In this document: one piece after another, positions 32,827 through 42,964 of the stretch | How the letters are laid out: each line of letters opens with the position of its first letter | How positions within the stretch are numbered: position 1 is the first letter of the stretch | Assembly (NCBI GenBank): GCA_024509875.1 | Contig: JAMPIV010014132.1 | Span: 1,119,957-1,183,956 of the forward strand | From: Oreohelix idahoensis | Taxonomy: Eukaryota; Mollusca; Gastropoda; Stylommatophora; Oreohelicidae | Reading direction: 5' to 3' | Length of the DNA: 64,000 bases | The notes under the pieces: generated by a model | Databases searched by the model: none | Told to the model about the DNA's origin: nothing | Seen by the model: only the letters and a program-made list of their open reading frames with translations | Position numbers and translations under genes: made by a program

Positions 32827-35800
32827 ATGTCTACATTAGATTATTTTATCACACAAGGCAGGGCTCTTGATAAGACTGGTCAGCAATTAGAAGAATGGGC
32901 AGTTGCTCAATATGACAAAGCATTAGCTGCTGAAGAAAGAAAAGCATTGATTGAAGAAAAGAAATTAGAAGCTGAGGAAAGAAAATTACAAAGAGAGGAT
33001 GAACAAAAGAAATTGCAGATACAGACTGATGAAAAAAGATTCCAGATGGAAATGGAAAAAGAGAAAAGAAAAGATGAAGCTGCTGCTGAAGAGAAAAAAT
33101 TACAGGCTGCTGCAGAAGAGAGAAAATTACAAGCTGAAGCTCAAGAAAAAAAAGCAATAAGAGAACATGAACACCAAAAAGAACTTTTAGCATTTGAGTT
33201 AGAAAAGTTAAAGTTAACAAACATAAGTAATGTTAATCAAGCATCTGGTGGTAATGGTAAACCCTTTACTTACAAGGTCAAGGTACCAGCGTTCAACCCT
33301 TCCAGTGATGACATAACATTCTGGCTAAATAGATTTGAACGCTCGTGTCGAGCACATAATGTGGACAAATCACAATATGCTAACCAGTTATCAGAAAATC
33401 TGAAAGGTGATTCTCTGACTAGTTTAAGTTTGGTTGAAGAGGCTGACAAAGATAACTATGATGTTATTAGGGCAGCCTTATTAAAGAAGTATCAGTTGTC
33501 TGAAGAGGGTTATCGGAAGTTGTTTAAGACAATGGTGCCTGAGGCAGGTGTAGAATTCTCAGAATTCATTGCAAGGACACGTCTTACATTTGATCGTTGG
33601 ATTGAGCTATCCAAAACAGAAAAGACTTATGAAGCCCTTATGGACTTGATACTCAGAGACAAGATTATGTCAAGTATAAATAAACCTTTCCTCGAATTCT
33701 TACATGAGCGTAAACCTAAGTCTCTAAAAGAAATGGAACAGTATTGTACCCAATACGTCACTGCACATCCGGACGTAGCTATTAGCAACAGTAAGGTTAA
33801 AGAAGGTATGCCAGTTGCTTCTGCAACACCATACAACCCTAATCACTCTCACAAATTCCAAGGACCTCAAAATAGGTTTAATAAAAAAGGTAACTATTAC
33901 AGTTATCAGAACCAAGGTAACCAATCATTTCAGGGTTCTTCTTCGAATACCTGGAGAAGAGCTGACAGCCCTCGATTCAGGGGTGGTCATAATTACAGGA
34001 ACTTTCGCAAAGGAAGTCATTCTAGAAACTATCCAAGTTTTCCTTCATGGAGACAACAGGATCATAATTACCGAGATACTCATTATAATGAATATGATGA
34101 TAGTAACCAAAGGAGCTATGATTCAAACCCGAGTAGAGGTTATAATAGTGGAAACAATGATAAGTACAGAGGCAATAATAACAGAGGTAGAGCACAATTC
34201 AAAAAACATAAAGCTCATTACCAGGCGAACTCTGCACAGCAAGAGTCCCACGAAGCCTATAAACAAAATAAAGATAATGATGACTCTAATAATATGGCAT
34301 GTGCCGCTTTTGATTTTGGGAGAGCATCTCAGTGCCCCCAATGCAAAACATTATTTGAGCCAACCACAGTGTCTACTTTAAGCTGTGGCCATCCTCTTCC
34401 CGCTCTTCCTGCGTCAATCGCGCATGATGGGAGAGGTTCTCTTGTCTTACACAAAGGTTTAGTAAATGACAATCCAGTCTCAGTACTTTTTGATTCTGGA
34501 TGCACAACTATTGGGGTTAGGCAGTCACTCATAGATCCTTCTCATTCTACAGGCAAAGTAGTCAAATGCGTAACATTTGGCGGCACCATAGAGAAATACT
34601 CTACCGCTATCATTAGGATTGCTACTCCTTTCTTCACAGGAGATGTACACGCATGTCTTTTGCCGAATCCGATCGCTGATCTTATCATCGGTCGCATTCA
34701 CGGAGTCAAAGAATGCACTCCGGAGCAAATTTCCGTTTGGGAAAATCAAAATATGCAATCTGCTAATGCAGTAGTCACTAGAGCTCAAGCTCTCAATATG
34801 CCTGAAACTTCATCTGTTGAAGATAATGAAGTGCATAACCAAGATGATCCCTTGGTAATTTCTCGTGACTCGTTTATAAAACAACAAGAAGAAGATCCGA
34901 CTCTTAAGAAATTCTTCACTCTTGTAACGAAAGGTGATCCGAATAAAGATTCAAATTGTAAATCTTGGATTACAATGAAGAATGGCGTACTTGTACGTAT
35001 GGTGCAAGACTCCACTAAGTCAAGTCATTCTCAGATTCTTGTACCCAAGAATTTGAGAGTTAAGATCTTACAACATGCACACGACTCTCAGTGTGCTGGT
35101 CACATGGGTTTTTCCCGTACAAAGTCAAGAGTTCTTGCGGCTTTCTTTTGGCCTTTTGTGAACAAGGACATACGGATCTATTGTCGATCCTGTAAAGTAT
35201 GTCAAGAAGTCAAATCCAAAGGTCCTCGTCATGCTGCGCCTATTCAGGCTGCAGATATTCCTATTCGTCCATTCCAGAAAATGGCGATAGACATCATTGG
35301 TCCATTCAAGATCAAATCTGCTAGAGGACATCAGTTTATCTTAACGTGTGTAGACATGTGCACACGTTGGCCAGAGGCTATCCCTCTAAAGAGCATTACT
35401 ACCGCTGACATTGCAGATGCTCTTTGGCTTATATTTTCTCGGCTGGGATTCCCCGGAGAAATATTATCAGATCATGGCACCCAACTGATATCGGATACCA
35501 TGTCTCAAGTAATGTCTACTCTACAGATAGAGAGATCTTTGAGTAGCATCTATCATCCTATGTCCAATGGGATGGTCGAGCGACTAAATAGAACACTTAA
35601 GAACTTATTAGGGAAGATAACTGAGGATCATCCTCAAGATTGGGATAGGGTTTTACCCGCGGCCCTCTTCGCGTACAGAGAGGTCCCCAATGAACATACA
35701 GGGTTTTCTCCCTTTGAACTTGTCTTTGGCGCGCGACCGCGCGGCCCAATGTCTTTGCTGCATGATCTTATAACAGCTGACAATATTGACGATGACACAA

Positions 35801-37674
35801 AATCTTCTTACGAGTATGTCATCGCGCTGAGACAAAAGATTATCGAAGCATGCAAATTGGCAACGTCCTCTTCTGAATTTGCTAAGCAGAAGGCAAGACA
35901 ATTTGCTAATAAGAAGAGAACTTTACGACAACTTTGTCCTGGTGACAAAGCATTTGTTTTGCTACCTTGTCGTGAAAATAGACTCCTTATTAGTTGGAAA
36001 GGTCCGTACGATATAATATCGAAAATTTCAGATGTTGACTACATCGTCGATATTAACGGGAAGCATAAAACCTTCCACATCAATATGCTTACGGAGTTCC
36101 ATGAACGTCCTGACTATCTACAGCCTATTTTCCAGGCAACGGACGATTCTCATGTCAAACATGGTCATTACTCATCACTGTCTGTAATACAGGATGAGGA
36201 AACAAGTTTTTCGGATGTTAATCTTCCGCTTCCAATGATCCCACTTCATTCTAGTGAATCATGGAAAGACGTTACTGTTTCTCCTGATTTGTCTCTAGGA
36301 GAACGGCGACAAGTTTCGTCTATGTTACAAACATTTCAGGATGTCCTCACTGACATCCCTGGACAAACTCATGTCATTGAGCATGACATTGTTCTAACTG
36401 AACATACTCCAATTAGGGTTAGACCTTATCCTATCCCTATACATTTCCAAACACAGGTTGAAAAGGAGTTGGATGAAATGATAGATTTACAAATAATCGA
36501 ACCATCCACTTCTGCATATTCTTCGCCGATGGTTATTGTTCGAAAAAAAGACAATAACATACGTCTTTGCGTTGACTATCGCAAATTGAATCAAGTTACG
36601 AAGTTCGATGCTGAACCTATGCCTTTACTAGAAGAGTTACTTACTCGTCTTTCTAAATCGCATTTTTTCACTAAACTTGATTTGTCTAAAGGATATTGGC
36701 AAGTTCCATTATCCGAACGCGCCAAACCTCTTACCGCTTTCTCTACTCCCAGAGGCCTTTTCCAATGGAATTTTATGCCTTTCGGCCTTATGAACGCACC
36801 AGCTACATTTGTACGCATGATGCGTCGAATCCTATCGTATCGGTCAGATGTCATTGCTTATCTAGACGACATCTGTCTTTTCAGCGATACTTGGGAAGAT
36901 CACTATTCAGGGTTAGTTGAATTATTATCAACTCTGCGTGAGTATAACCTGACAGCAAAACCATCTAAAGCTTGTATTGGCTTTAGCGAAATTGCTTTCT
37001 TAGGCCATCGAGTAGGTCACGGTTTCTTGAAGACAGAAGACCGTAATATCACTAAGATACTTAACATCTCTATCCCTAGGACTAAAAAGCAAGTGCGAAG
37101 TCTTTTAGGTCTCATACAATTTTATGGACGTTTCATTCCGAATCTGTCCTCTATCATGGCACCTCTCTCTACACTATTAAAGAAAGGGTCGCCTAACATG
37201 GTTCACTGGTCTCATGAATGCCAATCTTCACTAGAGAAGATCAAAACTATGTTTTCATCACCACCTATTTTAGTGTTACCTACAACAGATAAGACATTTG
37301 TTCTTCGTAGTGACGCTTCATCCACTGGGATTGGAGCGGCACTAATGCAAGAGTACTCTGGAACTCTGCATCCTGTAATGTATATATCCAGAAAACTTAA
37401 TGCTGCAGAAAGGAATTACTCGGTTTTAGACCGTGAATTATTGGCAATGGTTTGGTCAATTCTCAAACTCCAAAGATTCCTTCTGGGCGCGCATTTCGTA
37501 GTGGAAACTGACCAAAAAGCTCTTACGGCTATCCAAAGTAAGAACTTGAAGAGCTCGAGATCAACTCGATACGCAATCGCTCTTCAACCTTTTCATTTTT
37601 CGGTACGAGCTATCCGTGGTTCAGAAAATGTGATGGCGGACATTCTGTCCAGATGCCCACATGATGCCACTTAA
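32827..37674 (+). CDS. gag-pol polyprotein of element D
   Basis: An uninterrupted 1615-codon frame starts at ATG 32827; the MSTLDYF start is matched by the ATG-proximal residues of A and B. Residues ~1-130 form a Glu/Lys/Arg-rich helix. Residues ~145-330 are the capsid, with a SCAN-like second half (LRDKIMSSINKPFLEFLHER). Residues ~335-480 are Asn/Gly/Arg-rich and probably bind RNA. CPQC followed 13 residues later by CGH lies just before the protease (LFDSGCTT ~556). The integrase follows with an HH-CC finger and catalytic D, D, E in AIDIIGP (~820), LSDHGTQ and GMVERLNR, then a GPY domain. RT has YLDD (~1344) and RNase H has RSDAS (~1494), RELLA and ETDQ. All catalytic residues I can check are present. 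Gag and pol are fused with no frameshift. Confidence 0.96.
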   Translation: MSTLDYFITQGRALDKTGQQLEEWAVAQYDKALAAEERKALIEEKKLEAEERKLQREDEQKKLQIQTDEKRFQMEMEKEKRKDEAAAEEKKLQAAAEERKLQAEAQEKKAIREHEHQKELLAFELEKLKLTNISNVNQASGGNGKPFTYKVKVPAFNPSSDDITFWLNRFERSCRAHNVDKSQYANQLSENLKGDSLTSLSLVEEADKDNYDVIRAALLKKYQLSEEGYRKLFKTMVPEAGVEFSEFIARTRLTFDRWIELSKTEKTYEALMDLILRDKIMSSINKPFLEFLHERKPKSLKEMEQYCTQYVTAHPDVAISNSKVKEGMPVASATPYNPNHSHKFQGPQNRFNKKGNYYSYQNQGNQSFQGSSSNTWRRADSPRFRGGHNYRNFRKGSHSRNYPSFPSWRQQDHNYRDTHYNEYDDSNQRSYDSNPSRGYNSGNNDKYRGNNNRGRAQFKKHKAHYQANSAQQESHEAYKQNKDNDDSNNMACAAFDFGRASQCPQCKTLFEPTTVSTLSCGHPLPALPASIAHDGRGSLVLHKGLVNDNPVSVLFDSGCTTIGVRQSLIDPSHSTGKVVKCVTFGGTIEKYSTAIIRIATPFFTGDVHACLLPNPIADLIIGRIHGVKECTPEQISVWENQNMQSANAVVTRAQALNMPETSSVEDNEVHNQDDPLVISRDSFIKQQEEDPTLKKFFTLVTKGDPNKDSNCKSWITMKNGVLVRMVQDSTKSSHSQILVPKNLRVKILQHAHDSQCAGHMGFSRTKSRVLAAFFWPFVNKDIRIYCRSCKVCQEVKSKGPRHAAPIQAADIPIRPFQKMAIDIIGPFKIKSARGHQFILTCVDMCTRWPEAIPLKSITTADIADALWLIFSRLGFPGEILSDHGTQLISDTMSQVMSTLQIERSLSSIYHPMSNGMVERLNRTLKNLLGKITEDHPQDWDRVLPAALFAYREVPNEHTGFSPFELVFGARPRGPMSLLHDLITADNIDDDTKSSYEYVIALRQKIIEACKLATSSSEFAKQKARQFANKKRTLRQLCPGDKAFVLLPCRENRLLISWKGPYDIISKISDVDYIVDINGKHKTFHINMLTEFHERPDYLQPIFQATDDSHVKHGHYSSLSVIQDEETSFSDVNLPLPMIPLHSSESWKDVTVSPDLSLGERRQVSSMLQTFQDVLTDIPGQTHVIEHDIVLTEHTPIRVRPYPIPIHFQTQVEKELDEMIDLQIIEPSTSAYSSPMVIVRKKDNNIRLCVDYRKLNQVTKFDAEPMPLLEELLTRLSKSHFFTKLDLSKGYWQVPLSERAKPLTAFSTPRGLFQWNFMPFGLMNAPATFVRMMRRILSYRSDVIAYLDDICLFSDTWEDHYSGLVELLSTLREYNLTAKPSKACIGFSEIAFLGHRVGHGFLKTEDRNITKILNISIPRTKKQVRSLLGLIQFYGRFIPNLSSIMAPLSTLLKKGSPNMVHWSHECQSSLEKIKTMFSSPPILVLPTTDKTFVLRSDASSTGIGAALMQEYSGTLHPVMYISRKLNAAERNYSVLDRELLAMVWSILKLQRFLLGAHFVVETDQKALTAIQSKNLKSSRSTRYAIALQPFHFSVRAIRGSENVMADILSRCPHDAT

Positions 37675-38076
37675 CTGTTAAATATTGGATCTTTTTAATA
37701 TGTATAACTTTACAACAGTTATTTTTTGTTTCTTTACTAAGATACACATTTGTAATTTAATAATAGAATGATGGTATCGCTACTTAGCGGTTTATTGATG
37801 TTTATTCACCGCTGTTCTTTGATGATTGTTTCTTCATAAATCATAAATTTAAGATTATAGTGTGAATTTTTGGTATGCATTGTATAATTACCAGAATTGT
37901 ATTATACGTACATCACACCTTCCTGGAAACATTTATTCGTAGGGAAACAATTTCTCTCAGATTTTGAGATATATATTCTCACCAGTCATATTAGGAATTA
38001 TAGTTATTCCTGATATTTTCATCTGCGCAGTATTCTTGCGTTGTGAGCCTATTCTACGGTGCTCCTAGATGTATTT
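37675..38076 (+). other. 3' untranslated part of element D
   Basis: This AT-rich 400-bp stretch lies between the stop codon and the A-run. There is no open frame of note and therefore no accessory gene. Confidence 0.6.
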
Positions 38077-38121
38077 AAAAAAAAAAATTTTTTTTTTTTT
38101 TCCCGGGAGGTGTGGTAAGAC
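38077..38121 (+). promoter_or_regulatory. A-run/T-run inverted repeat and polypurine tract of element D
   Basis: Eleven A are followed directly by fourteen T and then CCCGGGAGGTGTGGTAAGAC, which abuts the 3' LTR. The purine-rich part is the likely plus-strand primer. Confidence 0.7.
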
Positions 38122-39616
38122 TGTAAAGGGCAATTTTTACTATCTTGCAATATAATACATTTGTGTACTTATTATGTTCGCAAATATTTTGTAAACAAAG
38201 TATTTCCTTTTTAAGTGCTTAAGGAGAAGTCATTTTTTGAGTTACTTCCCTTGAAAGTAGTTCCGTCATCTTCGATCGGACTCCGCAGACGATTCTAGGC
38301 CTACTGCGATTTATTCTTTGGCTGGGTAGGAATAGATTGTTCTTGCTTCAGTATATCTATGGCCTGAATTTATACGTAGTGTTTGTATGAGTAGGACGAG
38401 TCTGTCTTATATATGGATATCTTTGCATTTCTAAGTCGAACTAATTTGGTTGTCGCTAGAAAAGGTCAAAGGCTATGCAGCGGAAGTATCGCTAGCAAAG
38501 GGTGTGATCCATGGCTGTCATCCTGTGAGGATGCCGAGTTTTGTTGTAGCAGGCTTTTTGCCGAAATAGTGATCTATATATGGATGGGGAAAAGTGATAA
38601 TCATTTAGACATGTTGTATGTACTTTACCCCAGTGTTTATTCTCTTTTGCCAAGGAATGGCAAAGTTATATTTCGCATAAAAAGGTAAAACCACAATTTA
38701 TTATGAACTTGGGCTTCGCCATCGTTGTTGATAAGCAGATGCACAGTGGTACTTTTAAAAAGAATATCCATTCAAAGGAAGAAGACATTCCTATGTATCA
38801 GCACTGGATTGTATGATATTATTCAATTACCTCTATGAGAGAACAGCCATGTTGAAATTCATATACTTTGTATTTATCGAGTGAGAAAAAGGGATGCCTG
38901 TACTATCGCTCGATGAACCAAGAGATCACTGCTACATGTGAGAACCCATGTCTGGGATTCCTATATTATGAAATATATATATATTGAACTTTACGTGAAG
39001 GAATATTCGCTAGACGAGGTTAGGTCTAGGAGCCTTCCTATGTATTGGTTATGGTCTGACGTGCCCAGTCAGTAAAGCCAGATGATTTACATGATGGAAC
39101 GCTGAATGCTTATTTACGAATGCTCCATTATGATATTTGCCAAGCATGAATGCTAACTTAAGATGATATTCCTGTGATCAACATTATGCTGTCTATGTCG
39201 ACATTTGTTCCTGTAACCATACACGTACTGTCCAAGTGTGCGTCCCATTAAATGTTATAAAAAGACCACCGTAGTTCCAGTACTTCTTGAATTCGAACAG
39301 TGTGAGTATGAGTGATGTACTACCAACCTGTCAACTCTATCGAATCATTCTACCATTCGCGTACTGACATTCAGATACACACTCATTGTTTACACTCACA
39401 TTCTTGTCGGAGCCTCATCACGTTCCAGGACAAGATGACCTGTATGACCAAAACTGTGCTGGGTTTGATGAGTTGACAATCGTTACACTTTACTACACCA
39501 GTCCCAACATCTACATTTATCCACTGGTGGACATTCACATCATTTAGCAAATAAAGCATGATTCAACAACTAGTAGCCAGTATGAGTTAACAACTATACA
39601 AAGAAAGAGTTTAACA
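38122..39616 (+). repeat. 3' LTR of element D
   Basis: This is the 1495-bp partner of 30053-31547. It is followed by GTATA at 39617-39621, the right copy of the target duplication. Confidence 0.96.
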
Positions 39617-39621
39617 GTATA

Positions 39622-40431
39622 GTAAAAATTTACAAAGTACTATCTTCATCGATTCATTACAACAAATCCTGTTCATTCTTCCTTAGTTTTCATGATACAT
39701 GTCATTCCTTTAACAAATACTCTTTCAAATGTATTATTAATCTTACAGTCGTATTCTTGACATCATTTTCAATAAACCTACACCTTTTACAACGCTGGCT
39801 GTCGCCTCTAAAACCAACATATGCTTTGCATTTCAGCAAGCAACACATTCGTCCTGGAATATTTTTTTAACACAGGCCTTTTTCACTTTCTAACACACGT
39901 GAATTAAATCACAGGAATAATACATAAATATGTACATATACATATATATATATATATATTCATTTTTACCCTCAGGCAAAACACACACAGGCTGTTAATG
40001 GCTTCTATGGTCTGCACAAAAGATGCGGTTGGCAAAGGTACAATACGATTACAGTTTATCGCTTCTTTCTCGACTGCTGGTGGTTTAAATTTTGTGTGTG
40101 GCATCAAATAGCCAAAAGGCAAGGCCTTTATAGTCACGCATCCGGCGTATGAGGTGACAGGGTAGAGAAAGGCGTAAAAATTCCCAAAATGAAACAAAAT
40201 TTCTGCTCTCTGTTCAATGTTTAAAATCTAGTTTTTCAATTATCTTCCTTATTTATGGGACGATTTTGGTAATTTAAAGATGGAATTTTACTGTCAATTA
40301 TTTTGTATCGGTCTATCTATAAATTAATTAGTTTGAATGATGCATTTAAATGTATGCATGCTTTAACTAGCTAAGTTTGACTTATCCTGATGTAACACAG
40401 CTCATTTATTCGATAATGCTATCTTACTAGG
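39622..40431. other. unassigned gap between elements D and C
   Basis: A 97-codon minus frame at 39904-40197 has varied, protein-like composition in its first ~75 residues and is followed by GTAAAA, which could be a splice donor. I do not recognise the protein and cannot confirm an acceptor. It could be a host exon or chance. Confidence 0.3.
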
Positions 40432-42743
40432 TGTGATGGAATACATTGATACAGCTATAAAATCATCCTTTATAAATATAAAAGTTAAAATAAAATGTAG
40501 GGATAAAATATAGTTATGATACGCTGCTGCTTCTTCGCCCACGCCACAAGCGCGTTGATTTTGGTAGACCGTACCATCGTTTTCTAGTGTCTTTTAAAAA
40601 AACTATTTATAACATGGGGACATGAAAGGCCTATTCGTTCAGACGTGGTAAGAAAAGGAGGGAAGAGAAAAATGATGCCGCCTGCAAACGGGGTTTGAAT
40701 CTAAGCCTAGCATACGCGCGAACCTGTAGTTAGTTGTTTGAAATACGACGAAAGTTAAAAAAGGTTCGTCAATTGGGTCATGAAAACAGGCTTAGCTCTT
40801 ATTGAGAATGAGTAATTCCCAACGTAATACGGACGATTCTCGTAATTAGTTTGAAAATAGCGGTAAAAAGAAGTGAACGAGTGGTAGATTATAGATTTCA
40901 AGACTAACATGGAAAAAACTATGAAATTCCTTATTAATAGGTTTAGAATCACAAAAGTTAGCTAGTTTAAGAGCTTATCTTTTCCTGATACATAATATGC
41001 TTTCAAATAAAAGGACGGACAGATAACTCGGAAGTTATTGACAAAAGACTGATTTGTTCGGTGCAGACTAGCAGACAGATGTTCGTTTTGCAGTCACTAG
41101 CGGTTACATTTTGACGCGTCCTTGAGTAAAAGCAGGAAAAGGGTCATGTGTTCTGTAGGAAAAGGGGTAGACACGGGGTAGAAATTATGAGATAGCTCAA
41201 ACTGAATATTGTGGGTTTTTTTAGTGTTGGGCCAAAACCAAGTCCATTTTTGGGGAATGCCAAGTTCGGACAGACCGACCGACAGAAATACACTACACAT
41301 TGGACCAAATTTGGACCTTAGTGTAAAATGTTGAATTTAAAAAGCTTGGCTTTCCTATCTGATTGGTCAACACAGTTAAGATTATGAGAAAATTGGACGG
41401 CTCGTTGCCATTTTGTTTAAGACTGTCCATAGAAGCAGATCGTTGATGCTGTGAAGTGTGACGTCCACTGAATATATATAAATAATATAAGGAATACGGA
41501 CGCCATAGTCCAGCCAGCAGCTCAGCTGAGTTTGTGCTATTTCAACGTACTTGTGTGTTTTCTTTTGAATTGTGGTAAGACAGAAATTATTAACCTTTTT
41601 ATTTAACAATTCTGAGTGAATGATACTGCCATATAATGAAAAATGATTACGACAAGTGAGTACTTATTCTAGGTCCCTAGCCAACTGTTACAGGGCCTAG
41701 AGGTTGAATTATAATATGATAAACTATCAGAAATGTAGAATACAGATGTTTCTTTTCAGGTGGTCAGGTGGAAACATATCACACACCTTATTATATGGAA
41801 AGAAGAGATTAATGATAATATTTCAGATGCAGTGCAGGCCTTAGAGGAGAGGAATGTAAAACTAGTGCTTCTTGATAACAGCATTAATGTAGATGTGCTG
41901 GGTCGGTCAGAGAGATCTGACCCTGTCTTTTATTTCAATGTATTAATGCTTGTAAACATGGTGGATTAGGTATTATGTTAAGACCTAGCCTAATTTTGTG
42001 GTTTCAGAGTTTCTTTGTCTGGCACTGTGCTAGTGCCAGATTTTCTGAAGAGTACAACACTGTATGAAACGAGATGCCTACCCTACTACCTCAGCGCATG
42101 TGAGGAGGGGCCTAAGGAACAACTATGTTCAATCGTCACAGGCCAGATAAGTGTTAAAGAACTGGCCTGCTGAGATTCATCCATCAATCCTGTTAAAGAG
42201 CAAATGAACACTGTTAAATAAAGGACTGGGTATGATGAAAATACTCCGACCCGACATCAAGCACTAGTTAATAAAGACTTTAGTTTTAGTACCAATATTA
42301 GCAAATTTAAATTATGTATATGTACAGGTCTTTCATGAGTTTACTTGATTATATGTAATTCTATTGAAATTAATTCATATTGAGTTGAAAGTCCTGACCA
42401 GAAGAAAACTAGGTTCAGGACAAAATAAATTTGGAAAAAATTGTAAATTACTAAATTTTAACCACAGTGTCAGTTGACTTAATCATAGAGATTAATATTA
42501 GTTTTTGTGTGTGTGTTTGTGTACTTAATTACCAGCACACCACATTTTCATTACCCTAGAAAGTAGACGTAGCTATCAGACATACTAGTCAAGAATAAGT
42601 CTGATTGAGGTCGTAGGGTGGTAGCAGCAAGGTACTCTGTAAATTCACATAAACTGTTATCCTCAGGGACCTTCACAGCTGACCTCATTCAGGATACTAA
42701 GTAAACATAGCAACAACACTTAATAACATCAAAACCCACCACA
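40432..42743 (+). repeat. 5' LTR of element C
   Basis: This unusually long LTR (2312 bp) runs from TGTGATGG to CACCACA. The end is supported by the primer-binding site five bases later and by an independent LTR remnant at 21228 that ends at the same base. It contains AATAAA signals near 42215 and 42269 and two strong hairpins (41905-41922 and 42018-42040). Confidence 0.9.
41905..42040 (+). promoter_or_regulatory. two perfect hairpins in the element C LTR
   Basis: GGTCAGA pairs with TCTGACC around a GAGA loop (41905-41922), a GNRA-type tetraloop. TCTGGCACT pairs with AGTGCCAGA around GTGCT (42018-42040). Both are unchanged in the 3' LTR near 57935 and 58048. If transcribed they could act in RNA folding or 3' end formation; this is inference. 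Confidence 0.55.
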
Positions 42744-42748
42744 TATAT

Positions 42749-42766
42749 TGGGGGCTCGTCCGGGAT
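42749..42766 (+). promoter_or_regulatory. primer-binding site of element C, tRNA-Pro type
   Basis: TGGGGGCTCGTCCGGGAT matches all 18 bases of the well-known primer-binding site complementary to the 3' end of tRNA-Pro, as used by murine leukaemia virus. It lies five bases after the LTR. Reverse transcription of this element was therefore probably primed by tRNA-Pro. Confidence 0.9.
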
Positions 42767-42964
42767 TAAAACTATTGGGGTATAAGTTTGTATAAATTTA
42801 ACAGTGTCCCTAAAATTAAAAGTTATTCATAAGAAATATTTAACGTGGAAAGTAAGAGTTGATGAGTCTTCACAGCCAGTAGTAATTAATTAATTAGAGT
42901 GTCACTTTGGTAATTAGAGTTTTGTAATCTATCTTAGAACATTATTAGAGTTGTGTGATACAGG

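Larger units (their letters stand above)
30053..39616 (+). mobile_element. complete Gmr1-like LTR retrotransposon (element D)
   Basis: This 9564-bp element is bounded by two 1495-bp LTRs (30053-31547 and 38122-39616) that start TGTAAAGG and end TTTAACA. GTATA flanks it at 30048-30052 and 39617-39621. The single gag-pol frame is uninterrupted. By eye the LTRs differ at roughly a dozen positions plus two compensating 4-bp length changes, so insertion was fairly recent. Everything needed for an autonomous element appears present, although I cannot test activity. Confidence 0.97.

Noticed and set aside
39904..40197. Possible host exon on the minus strand
   Set aside because: The composition is protein-like and a GTAAAA follows, but I recognise no family and cannot show an acceptor or neighbouring exons. 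Left as a note, not called as a gene.
41760..41969. 69-codon frame repeated at 57790-57999
   Set aside because: It is in the LTR of element C; the second copy is simply the other LTR. No family match.
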